Positions 8,480-16,191 of a DNA stretch of 33,499 bases are shown piece after piece. This stretch comes from Chersky-840 sp035532735 (GTDB lineage Bacteria; Actinomycetota; Acidimicrobiia; Acidimicrobiales; UBA8190). The notes under the pieces were generated by a model. It was not told the origin of the DNA and made no database searches. It was given only the letters and a program-made list of their open reading frames with translations. How positions within the stretch are numbered: the stretch's first letter is position 1; every line of letters begins with the position of its first letter. The stretch is taken from positions 1 to 33,499 of the forward strand of contig DATKQM010000058.1 of assembly GCA_035532735.1 (NCBI GenBank), read 5' to 3'. The position numbers and the translations under genes were made by a program.

Positions 8480-8845
8480 ATGTCCGCTGTCCGCGCCGTG
8501 CGCGGTGCCACCACCGTCGACGCCGACACCCCCGACCAGGTCTCGAGTCGGATGCAGGAGTTGCTGGCCGACATCGTGGATCGCAACGGCCTCGACCACG
8601 ACGATGTGATCAGCATCGTCTTCACGGCCACGGGCGACATCGTGTCGATGTTCCCAGCCGCGGCGGCCCGGGCCATGGGACTGGGCGACGTCCCGTTGCT
8701 GTGTGCCCGTGAGCTCGACGTGGTCGGGTCCACCCCCCGCTGCCTGCGGGTACTGCTGCACGTCGACACCGACAGGACCCGCCCCGAGCTCCACCACGTC
8801 TATCTCCACGGGGCCCGGGGGCTGCGCGATGACCTCCCCGAGTGA
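8480..8845 (+). CDS. aroH: Chorismate mutase, AroH type
   Basis: AroH converts chorismate to prephenate, the first step toward phenylalanine and tyrosine. At 121 residues it matches the monofunctional AroH fold (trimeric alpha/beta barrel) of Bacillus subtilis rather than the all-helical AroQ type. Active-site residues occur at nearly the same positions as in the Bacillus enzyme: Arg8 in RAVRGATTV, Glu78 in CARELDV, Arg90 in CLRVLLHV and Tyr108 in HHVYLHGA. The frame extends upstream to 8378 over the rluB tail, but the ATG at 8480 gives the family start exactly. The 3' end overlaps tyrA by 17 bases, placing two consecutive pathway enzymes in one coupled unit. Confidence 0.94.
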   Translation: MSAVRAVRGATTVDADTPDQVSSRMQELLADIVDRNGLDHDDVISIVFTATGDIVSMFPAAAARAMGLGDVPLLCARELDVVGSTPRCLRVLLHVDTDRTRPELHHVYLHGARGLRDDLPE

Positions 8846-9911
8846 CTCACGGCGCGCCGTCGTCGTCGGCACCGGCCTGATCGGGGGCTCCATCGGGCTC
8901 GCTCTGCGGGCCCGGGGTTGGTGGGTCACCGGTCGTGACGCGGACCACGGCACCGCGGCGCGGGCCCTCGCTCTCGGTGCGCTCGACGAGATAGGTGACG
9001 ACACCGAGGCCGAAGTCACCTTCATCGCCACGCCGTTGGCCGCCGTGGTCGGCGAGGCGACGGGCGCGCTGGCGCGCGCCCGTCGGCCCGGAGCGATCGT
9101 GACCGACGTCGCGGGCGTGAAGGCACCGCTTGCCGCGCAGCTGCCACAACCGGGCTTCGTGGGAGGCCATCCCATGGCCGGATCGGAGCAGGTGGGCATC
9201 GACGGGGCCGATCCCGACCTGTTCGTCGGGGCCACGTGGGTGCTCACCCCCACCGCCACCACCGATCCCGACCGGTACGCGCGCTTGCAGTCGGTGGTGA
9301 CGAGCCTCGGCGCCGAGGTCCTGGCCCTGACGCCCGAGCAGCACGACACCCTGGTGGCCATGGTCTCACATGTGCCCCATCTGACCGCGGCCACGCTCAT
9401 GAACCTCGCCGATCGCGCCGCCGAGGAGCACGGGGCCTTGCTCCGCCTGGCGGCAGGTGGATTCCGGGACATGACGCGCATCGCGGCCGGGCAACCGGCC
9501 ATCTGGCCCGACGTGTGCGCCGAGAACGCGCCCGCCATCGTCGCCGCCCTCGACACGCTGCTCGGGGATCTGGCCGGCATGCGTGACCGGGTGGCCGCGG
9601 CCGACAGGGCCGGTCTTCTGGCCGAGCTCGAGCACGCCGCGATAGCCCGGCGCTCCTTGCCGGCGCGCGCCGTGCGCCCAGAGCGTCTGGTCGAGCTCCG
9701 GGTCCCGGTCCCGGACCGCCCTGGGGTGTTGGCCGAGATCACCACGTTGGCGGGCGACCTGGGCGTGAACATCCACGACATCGAGCTCGCCCACAGTGTC
9801 GAGGGCGATCGGGGCGTGCTCGTCCTCGTGGTGGACGGCGACGTTTCGTCGCGCCTCCATGACGCCCTCACCGGGCGCGGCTACCGGTCGACCTCGAGGC
9901 ATCTCCAATGA
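8829..9911 (+). CDS. tyrA: Prephenate dehydrogenase with C-terminal ACT domain
   Basis: TyrA oxidatively decarboxylates prephenate to 4-hydroxyphenylpyruvate, the precursor of tyrosine. The 360-residue protein has an N-terminal Rossmann fold with GTGLIGGS at 14-21, and the substrate-domain motifs GGHPMAGSEQVG and MVSHVPHLTAATLMN. From about residue 285 an ACT domain (RVPVPDRPGVLAEITTLAG) suggests allosteric feedback by an amino acid, probably tyrosine. NAD versus NADP use cannot be read safely. I chose the ATG at 8829 because the Rossmann motif follows at the normal distance; the frame is open to 8703 inside aroH. The stop overlaps the aroA start in ATGA. Confidence 0.95.
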   Translation: MTSPSDSRRAVVVGTGLIGGSIGLALRARGWWVTGRDADHGTAARALALGALDEIGDDTEAEVTFIATPLAAVVGEATGALARARRPGAIVTDVAGVKAPLAAQLPQPGFVGGHPMAGSEQVGIDGADPDLFVGATWVLTPTATTDPDRYARLQSVVTSLGAEVLALTPEQHDTLVAMVSHVPHLTAATLMNLADRAAEEHGALLRLAAGGFRDMTRIAAGQPAIWPDVCAENAPAIVAALDTLLGDLAGMRDRVAAADRAGLLAELEHAAIARRSLPARAVRPERLVELRVPVPDRPGVLAEITTLAGDLGVNIHDIELAHSVEGDRGVLVLVVDGDVSSRLHDALTGRGYRSTSRHLQ

Positions 9912-11260
9912 GCCCGGCGTCGGCTGCGCCGGGTGGCTCCGACGGCGGAGCCGTGTTCACGGTCGTCGGCGGTCGGCCCCTGGTGGGGCGGGTGCGGGTG
10001 CCGGGCGACAAATCGGTGTCGCACCGCGCCCTTCTGCTCGGCGCGCTTGCCGAGGGCGACTCGGTCCTGCGGGGCCTGTCCGACGGTGAGGACGTGGCCC
10101 GTACCGCGGCGGCGGTTCGAGCCCTCGGGGCGAGAGTCGAGCGCGATGCGCCGTCGGGAGCCTTGGTCATCTCAGGGCCCCCCGGCGCGTTGCACAAGCC
10201 GGACGGGCCCCTGGACATGGGCAATTCCGGAACCACCATGCGCCTGCTCGCCGGGGTGGTGGCCGGAGAGCCCTTCACCACGCGGCTGACCGGTGACGCC
10301 TCGTTGTCGAGCCGGCCCATGGACCGCGTGGCGGTACCTCTGCGGGAGATGGGCGCGACGGTCGAGGGCCGCACCGAGCGCTGCTTTGCTCCCCTCACGA
10401 TTCGAGGAGGGTCGCTCCGGGGCATCGACTACACGACACCCATGGCCAGCGCCCAGGTGAAGTCGTGCCTGCTCCTCGCCGGGCTCGGCGCTGAGGGCGA
10501 CACCGTCGTGCACGAGCCCGTGCTCACCCGGCGCCACACCGAGGAGCTGCTCCTGCGCTGCGGCGCTCGGCTGACAGAGCACGACGGGCCCGGCGACAGG
10601 CATGTGGTGGCGCTCAGCCCTTCGGCATTGTCGCCCTTCGAGCTCGACGTGCCCGGCGACCCGTCCCAGGCCGCGTTCTGGATCGTTGCCGCTTGTGTGG
10701 TGCCCGGAAGCGAGATCACCGTCGAGCGCGTCTACGTCGGCCGCGGCCGACGGGGCTTTCTGGACGTGCTCGGTCGGATGGGGGCGAGCATCGATGTGGT
10801 CCCCGCCACTGGTCCCGGCGACCTCGCCGCCACCGCCGACATCGTCGTCCGCTTCGGCGCGCTGCAAGGCACGGTCGTCCACGCCGCCGAGATCACGGGT
10901 CTCGACGAGGTCCCGGTGCTGGCGGTGGCGGCCGCCTGCGCGTCGGGCGACACGGTCTTTCGCGACGTCGGAGAGCTGCGGGTGAAAGAGTCCGATCGTC
11001 TCGCCGGTGTGGCCGCGTTGGTGGCGGTGTTCGGAGCGCAGGCCGAGGTGGACGGGGATGACCTCACCGTGCACGGCGCGGGACGGCTCGTCGCCGGTGC
11101 GCTCGACGCGCACGGTGATCACCGCATGGCCATGGCCGCCGCGGTGGCAGGCCTGGCGGCGGGGAACGAGGCCACCCGCATCGCGGGGTGGGCGGTGGTC
11201 GACACCAGTTACCCCCGCTTCGCCGCGGATCTGGCCGCACTCACGGAGAGACAGCGGTGA
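9908..11260 (+). CDS. aroA: 3-phosphoshikimate 1-carboxyvinyltransferase (EPSP synthase)
   Basis: EPSP synthase joins shikimate 3-phosphate and phosphoenolpyruvate in the sixth step of the shikimate pathway. The 450-residue protein has the two-domain family motifs: VPGDKSVSHRALLLGAL near 31-47, GNSGTTMRLLAG at 105-116, MASAQVKSCLLLAGL, and RVKESDRLAG toward the C terminus. GDKS and SAQVK in place of the enterobacterial forms resemble class II EPSP synthases, which often bind glyphosate poorly; that property is inference from motifs only. The ATG overlaps the tyrA stop by four bases and the stop overlaps the cmk start by four bases. Confidence 0.96.
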   Translation: MSPASAAPGGSDGGAVFTVVGGRPLVGRVRVPGDKSVSHRALLLGALAEGDSVLRGLSDGEDVARTAAAVRALGARVERDAPSGALVISGPPGALHKPDGPLDMGNSGTTMRLLAGVVAGEPFTTRLTGDASLSSRPMDRVAVPLREMGATVEGRTERCFAPLTIRGGSLRGIDYTTPMASAQVKSCLLLAGLGAEGDTVVHEPVLTRRHTEELLLRCGARLTEHDGPGDRHVVALSPSALSPFELDVPGDPSQAAFWIVAACVVPGSEITVERVYVGRGRRGFLDVLGRMGASIDVVPATGPGDLAATADIVVRFGALQGTVVHAAEITGLDEVPVLAVAAACASGDTVFRDVGELRVKESDRLAGVAALVAVFGAQAEVDGDDLTVHGAGRLVAGALDAHGDHRMAMAAAVAGLAAGNEATRIAGWAVVDTSYPRFAADLAALTERQR

Positions 11261-11940
11261 CAGACCGCCGCCACGGCGACGTGGCCCCGCACCCCGAGGT
11301 GCGGGTCGTGGCCATCGACGGTCCGGCCGGTGCCGGGAAGTCCACCCTGGCGCAGTCCGTGGCCGCGCATCTGGGGGTGGAGCGGCTCGACACCGGAGCG
11401 ATGTACCGGGCTGTGGCCTGGTCAGCGCTCAAGCATCATGTCGATCTGACCGACGCCGAGGCTGTGGCCCGTCTAGCGCGCGACATGGAGATCGACGTGG
11501 GCGAGCGTGTCGTGGTCAACGGTGAGGACGCCACCGCTGCGATCCGCTCGGTCGACGTGGACGGGGCCGTCTCGGCCGTGGCCGCCAACCCGGCGGTGCG
11601 CGCCGAGCTGGTGGCGCGCCAACGGGCCTGGGTGGCCCAGCGAGGCCAGGGTGTCGTCGAGGGCCGCGACATCGGCACCGTCGTGCTCCCCGACGCCGAC
11701 GTCAAGATCTACCTGACCGCCGCGACCCAGACGCGGGCCCGACGGCGGGCCCGCCAGCGCGCCGACGGGCGCAGCGTGGAAGCCGTCCACGACGACCTGG
11801 TACGCCGTGACCGGCTCGACTCCACTCGGCTCGCCTCGCCGCTGCTATCGCCCGAGGACGTCGCCGCAGATGCCAAAGTGATCGACTCGACCGGCAAGTC
11901 GACGCGGGCTGTGCTCGAGGAGGTGCTCGCATGCCTGTGA
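11257..11940 (+). CDS. cmk: Cytidylate kinase
   Basis: Cmk phosphorylates CMP and dCMP, recycling nucleotides from RNA and lipid turnover. The 227-residue protein begins, after a short leader, with VVAIDGPAGAGKST, the P-loop at residues 22-29, followed by LDTGAMYRAVAW for CMP binding. VVEGRDIGTVVLPDADVKIY and a lid with ARRRARQRADGRS are characteristic. The family start fits the GTG at 11257, which overlaps the aroA stop (GTGA) and has GGAGAG just upstream; an open extension to 11188 is not family-like. Order aroA-cmk followed by a 1-acylglycerol-3-phosphate acyltransferase is common in bacteria. It overlaps plsC by ten bases. Confidence 0.95.
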   Translation: MTDRRHGDVAPHPEVRVVAIDGPAGAGKSTLAQSVAAHLGVERLDTGAMYRAVAWSALKHHVDLTDAEAVARLARDMEIDVGERVVVNGEDATAAIRSVDVDGAVSAVAANPAVRAELVARQRAWVAQRGQGVVEGRDIGTVVLPDADVKIYLTAATQTRARRRARQRADGRSVEAVHDDLVRRDRLDSTRLASPLLSPEDVAADAKVIDSTGKSTRAVLEEVLACL

Positions 11941-12659
11941 AGCCTCACCTGGACATCGACGAGGACGCGGGGACGACCCGGCGCCGCGCCTCGGTGCGCT
12001 TCCCCTCGGGCGTCTACCGCGTGCTGCGCCTACTCGTGCACCTCATCAACCGGGCCTACTGGCGCGTCGAAGTCCGAGGTGCGGACGCCGTCCCGGCCAC
12101 GGGCCCGGTGATCTTGGCCCCGGTCCATCGCAGCTTCATGGACTTCTTCGTCGTGTCGGAGGTCACCAAGCGCAAGATCTTCTACATGACCAAAGAGGAG
12201 ATGTGGAAGACCCCTCTGTTGGGATCGTTCCTCGACTCCGTGGGTGCCTTCCCGGTCCATCGCGACGGGGCCGACCGCCTCGCTCTCGAGCGCGCCCAGG
12301 ACGTCCTCGAACGCGGAGACGTGCTCATCTTGTTCCCCGAGGGCACGAGACGGGCGGGGCCCGTCGTCGACGACCTCCACGAAGGCGCGGCCTTCCTGGC
12401 GGCGCGCACCGGCGCCCCCATCGTCCCCATCGGGATCGGTGGCACGGCCGAGGCCATGCCCAAGGGATCCAAGTTCGTCCGCCCGGTCAAAGTCCACGTC
12501 GTGGTGGGGCCGGCCATCGCTGCTCCCGAGCGCTCGACGCGGGGTCGGGTGCCGCGCACTCAGGTCCACGCGCTCACCGAGCAGCTGCGTGGCGAGCTCC
12601 AGACCCTCTACGACGACGCCGAACAACGGGCCACGCCACGAGGCCGACCAGCACGATGA
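11931..12659 (+). CDS. plsC: 1-acyl-sn-glycerol-3-phosphate acyltransferase
   Basis: PlsC-type enzymes add the second acyl chain to lysophosphatidic acid at the inner face of the membrane. The 242-residue protein has the catalytic H-x4-D motif at His66-Asp71 (HRSFMD), the glycerol-phosphate site FPEGTRR at 135-141, and VPIGIGGTAEAMPKG downstream. A hydrophobic stretch at about 28-40 may contact the membrane. Its start overlaps cmk by ten bases. The last 86 bases lie antisense to the 3' end of the large membrane protein gene on the other strand; the final residues there (RATPRGRPAR) look unconserved. The exact acyl donor is unknown. Confidence 0.9.
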   Translation: MPVKPHLDIDEDAGTTRRRASVRFPSGVYRVLRLLVHLINRAYWRVEVRGADAVPATGPVILAPVHRSFMDFFVVSEVTKRKIFYMTKEEMWKTPLLGSFLDSVGAFPVHRDGADRLALERAQDVLERGDVLILFPEGTRRAGPVVDDLHEGAAFLAARTGAPIVPIGIGGTAEAMPKGSKFVRPVKVHVVVGPAIAAPERSTRGRVPRTQVHALTEQLRGELQTLYDDAEQRATPRGRPAR

Positions 12660-15438
12660 ACCCGAGGCCCGAGGCGATGAAGCCCTCGAGCACGCGGTGC
12701 GGCCGGTAGGTGAAGTGGACGAGCGATGTGCCCTCCGGGACGGCCACGGCCTGGATGAGGCCGTCGCGTCGGACCGCGCTGGCGTGGTGTTGGGTCTTGG
12801 CACCGGCGTCGGTGGTGATGATCGTGGCCTGCCAGCCGGTGGCGAATTGCTCGGACCGCACCAGGGTGGCCGGGCGAGAGGTGGTGACCCGCACCGTCTC
12901 GTCCCCCCACGGGGTGCTCGACACCACCCGTACGGCGCTCTTGGCGTCACCTCGGACCCAGGCCCGGCCCGCCGCAGACGACTGGGTGAAGATCGAGAAG
13001 GCGCCGATCATGCCCCGGTATCGCCAACGCGGCGACGTCACCGCATCACGAAGCGCTCCGTCGACGCGATAGGTCCCCTGGCCGGAGGTGCGCACCAACG
13101 CAGCGCCCATCACCACGCGGCCGCCCGACGGGCCGGGCCCGTGGTTCTGCGGACCGACCTCGAACACGACCCCGCTCGCCAGGGTGGGCGTGGGCGCGCT
13201 GACGCGGTGATTGCCCGGCGCCGCCGGAGCCGAGCCGATCCAGGTGGTGTGGCTCCCGTCGGCATCGACCAGTCCCACCCGAAGCCGAATCGGTCCCGGG
13301 CCCGATCGCACCGGGACCGAGACCGAGGACACCGACAAGACGGTGCCGAAATACTGGGTGCGGAGGCGTCCGGCCACGACTGACACGGTCGGCGCCGGCG
13401 CCGGCGCGTACTGGTAGTCGCCGGTCGGCGTGGGCGCGGGAGTGCTCACATCGGGAGGTGCCTGGGGCGAGGGCCCGACCGGAGGGAGGCGCGTCGCCCC
13501 GGAGATGATGCTCTGCGGCGACCCCGGCGCGGCCACAGCCACGTGCACGAAGTACTCCGGCACCGTCGCCAACACGCCCAGGTCGAGCTGCGCGAAGGTA
13601 CCGTCGGCCAGAGCGGCGGGCTTCATGTTGAGCTGGGTGTGGGTGTCGGTGCCCCGGTCGTAGTTGGCGTCGACGACGGCACCGTATCCCTGCACGCTGC
13701 TCAAGCCCCGCAAGATGGTGAGGTCGGGCTGGCCGATGCGCTCGGCCGCCACCGAGTAGTAACGGTCGGGGTCGAACAGGGCCACCCGGTGCTGCTCGCC
13801 GGCCGGAGCCGGTTCCTGGGCGGCGACGAACGACGCCAAGGCGTTGGCCGTGGCGCTGTTGTCGGTGGCCCCTACCGGATCAGGAGATCCCTGGATGAAC
13901 CCGTTGAACACCAGCAGGTCGACGACCATGACCATCGTGAGCAGGCGGGGCATGATCCGGGCCAGACGCTGACGACGCAGAACGAGCCACATGGCCCACC
14001 CCGAGATGGCACTCGGGACGGTGAGGAAGGCCACCAACGGCCACAGCGACGACCTGGTCACGCGCCCCGGAACGTGTAGGAAATGGGGAAGCCACGTCCC
14101 ACCGACCAGAAGGACGATCTGCAGACCCACCACCGCCAGTGGGGGAACGAGAGGAAGCACGATGTCCGACCGCCACCCCTCGGTGCCCGGCAATCGGCGC
14201 CACCACCCGGACCGGGCCGCGCCCGTCGAGGTCATCGGGACAACCGCGGGGGACGGCGAGAGGAACATGTGGTCGACCCAGGTCGCGAACAACACAGCCA
14301 CGGCGAGGTCGACCTCCAAGAGGTTCCGAGCCAGCAACCGCTGGCGATTGAACAAGGGGAGGTGGAAGAACACGTGGCCGAGCGGGGTGAACCCGCCCCA
14401 GGTGAGGAGCAGCCCGAGAGCCAAGACGACGTACCAGATCAACCAGTGAGGCGACTCCGCGTCACGGCGATGACGACGCGCCAACAGCCCGACGACGCCC
14501 ATGAGCGGCATGATGCCGATGTAGGACGACACTTCGGGGAGGCTGTAGGTGCCGAAGAAGTGCACCGGGAACGTGCCACTCGTCCCGAGCACCAAGGGAT
14601 CGAGCCCGAGCAGGGTCAGCGACTTGTTCATCGAGCCCGACGTGAAGTACCAGTAGTCGTGGACGGCCCGTTGCGACTGCTCCTGGATGAGTGCGCCGGG
14701 CACGAGCTGTGCCCCCGCCAAGGCCAGGCCGAGCACCACACCGGCGGCGACCCCGAAGGCGATGGACCACCGTCGAGAAGGCGTGCGCCAGAAGAGCCAC
14801 AACGCGTAGAGGCCGAGCACGACCCCGCCGTCGAGAATGGGCTCGGCCGCCCCTGACAACCCCATGAGCCCGACCGAGGCACCGAGCATGCCCACCCACG
14901 GTGCCGCCGAGCGACCCTGAGGGCGATGGGCGAGGCGGTCGAGCGCCGCGAACGCCCACGGCAACCAGGCGCCCGCTTCGATGAGGTCGATGTGGACGCT
15001 CTGGGCCGCCATGAAGCCGCCGTAGGAGAAGGCGACCGCCCCCAGTCCGGACGCGGTCCAGGACCGACCGAGCACCCGCAGCAGCACTACCATGCCCAGC
15101 GCGGCGACGATCTGCACCAAGGCCTGGTTCACGACCCAGGCGAATGCTCCGGGCAGGACGCTGAAGAGCCACGTGGCGGGGTAGGCGGCGCCGGCGTTGA
15201 AGCCGGACAACAGCGGCGACCCGCTCCAGAGGTAGGGGTCCCACACCGGGGCGTGGCCGTGGCGTAGATCGATCCCCACCAGGACCCGCAAGGGGAAGTT
15301 CTGGATGAGGTTGTCGCTCACGAGCCACGTGACCCCGGCCGCGGCGGGGAGACCGAAGATCGCGCTCGGCACGGCGATGAAGGCCGCCATCATCCGAGCA
15401 CCGGGACGGCGCACGTGACGCGCCGCGCGGGAAAGCAC
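12574..15438 (-). CDS. Large YfhO-like multi-pass membrane protein (first paralogue)
   Basis: This 954-residue protein resembles the YfhO family, a GT-C-fold group linked to sugar transfer onto envelope polymers. The N-terminal 500 or so residues contain about a dozen hydrophobic segments, with the loop VWDPYLWSGSPLLSGFNAG after the first segment, as in the second paralogue (WNPQSALGMPLAFNW). A long extracytoplasmic domain with Pro/Thr-rich linkers (about 640-700) follows, then a C-terminal membrane helix preceded by GWQATI and a Tyr-Arg-Pro segment, again matching the paralogue. The GTG start has CAGGAGCGG upstream. Substrate and partners are unknown. It may share a transcript with ispH, the exporter and the HD protein upstream, although a 107-base gap precedes it. 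Confidence 0.8.
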   Translation of the reverse strand: MLSRAARHVRRPGARMMAAFIAVPSAIFGLPAAAGVTWLVSDNLIQNFPLRVLVGIDLRHGHAPVWDPYLWSGSPLLSGFNAGAAYPATWLFSVLPGAFAWVVNQALVQIVAALGMVVLLRVLGRSWTASGLGAVAFSYGGFMAAQSVHIDLIEAGAWLPWAFAALDRLAHRPQGRSAAPWVGMLGASVGLMGLSGAAEPILDGGVVLGLYALWLFWRTPSRRWSIAFGVAAGVVLGLALAGAQLVPGALIQEQSQRAVHDYWYFTSGSMNKSLTLLGLDPLVLGTSGTFPVHFFGTYSLPEVSSYIGIMPLMGVVGLLARRHRRDAESPHWLIWYVVLALGLLLTWGGFTPLGHVFFHLPLFNRQRLLARNLLEVDLAVAVLFATWVDHMFLSPSPAVVPMTSTGAARSGWWRRLPGTEGWRSDIVLPLVPPLAVVGLQIVLLVGGTWLPHFLHVPGRVTRSSLWPLVAFLTVPSAISGWAMWLVLRRQRLARIMPRLLTMVMVVDLLVFNGFIQGSPDPVGATDNSATANALASFVAAQEPAPAGEQHRVALFDPDRYYSVAAERIGQPDLTILRGLSSVQGYGAVVDANYDRGTDTHTQLNMKPAALADGTFAQLDLGVLATVPEYFVHVAVAAPGSPQSIISGATRLPPVGPSPQAPPDVSTPAPTPTGDYQYAPAPAPTVSVVAGRLRTQYFGTVLSVSSVSVPVRSGPGPIRLRVGLVDADGSHTTWIGSAPAAPGNHRVSAPTPTLASGVVFEVGPQNHGPGPSGGRVVMGAALVRTSGQGTYRVDGALRDAVTSPRWRYRGMIGAFSIFTQSSAAGRAWVRGDAKSAVRVVSSTPWGDETVRVTTSRPATLVRSEQFATGWQATIITTDAGAKTQHHASAVRRDGLIQAVAVPEGTSLVHFTYRPHRVLEGFIASGLGFIVLVGLVAWPVVRRRRRGSGARHAAAR

Positions 15439-15545
15439 CAGATCCGCTCCTGAGCGAATCAGGTCAGCGGCGATCGCGCAGCCGGGTGCGCACGATCACA
15501 CGCGCGTACTGCAGGCCGAAGGCGTTGTGCCCTTTCTCGAACTCA

Positions 15546-16121
15546 TCAGAAGCTCTTGGGCCGGGCGAAGACCTCGCGTACGAGCGGCTCGAAATGGTCG
15601 AGGGACTCGGTGGGGTAGTCGGGGTCGAAGCTCGTCTGGTCCCACTCGTCTGCGAACCGCTCACCCAGTGAGAACCAGGCTTCGCGGCGGTACTGCTCGC
15701 GGGACTCGGGGTCGCCGCCGAAGTGGTGGTAGTAGTGGCGACCTTGGAAGTCCTGATGGGTGAGGATCACGTGAAAGACCTCGTCTCGCACGTACGGCCG
15801 CAGGATCTCCGCCGCGATGCGAGGATGGTTGGGCACCGACACGAACTTACCGATGTCGTGGCACAACGCCGCCACCACCATCTCCGGGTCGGCCCCGGCC
15901 TCCTCGGCACGGGTGGCGGTCTGCAACGAGTGTCGGAGCTGGTCCACTGCGAACCCGTCGGTGATGTCACCGAGCCCCTCGAGCATGGCCAGCACCTGGG
16001 TGGCCACCCGGGCCTGGCGCTTCGCCGTGAGGGCTCCGATCTCGGCCCACTGCTCGGCGCTGGACTCGTCCATCCGCCGGAAGCTGCTGGTACTGGTCGT
16101 CTTTGCGGTGGTCGTGCTCAT
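15546..16121 (-). CDS. HD-domain protein of the PhnZ-like / predicted phosphohydrolase group
   Basis: The 191-residue protein has an HD-type metal site: His64 in QLRHSLQ, His88-Asp89 in CHDIGK, His99 in NHPRIAA, His122 in LTHQDFQG and Asp161 in EWDQTSFD. This set and the FQGRHYYHHFGGD segment resemble the HD oxygenases around PhnZ, mixed-valent diiron enzymes that cleave hydroxylated phosphonates, often annotated as predicted HD phosphohydrolases. The His64-to-His88 spacing equals PhnZ's. The PhnZ lid (Tyr and Glu before the first His) is not visible and no PhnY-like gene is nearby, so substrate and chemistry are open. The first 17 residues are Ser/Thr-rich. The exporter gene ends 70 bases upstream on the same strand. 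Confidence 0.8.
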   Translation of the reverse strand: MSTTTAKTTSTSSFRRMDESSAEQWAEIGALTAKRQARVATQVLAMLEGLGDITDGFAVDQLRHSLQTATRAEEAGADPEMVVAALCHDIGKFVSVPNHPRIAAEILRPYVRDEVFHVILTHQDFQGRHYYHHFGGDPESREQYRREAWFSLGERFADEWDQTSFDPDYPTESLDHFEPLVREVFARPKSF

Positions 16122-16191
16122 GGCGTCATTCTCGCACTCCGGGCTCCGAGGCGCCGTGAACAGAGCCCATCGGGCCCTTTCCTCAGCGACC

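Noticed and set aside
8165..9871. 568-codon antisense frame across rluB, aroH and tyrA
   Set aside because: It crosses three well-supported genes and is Ser/Arg/Ala/Thr-rich low complexity; a codon-bias shadow.
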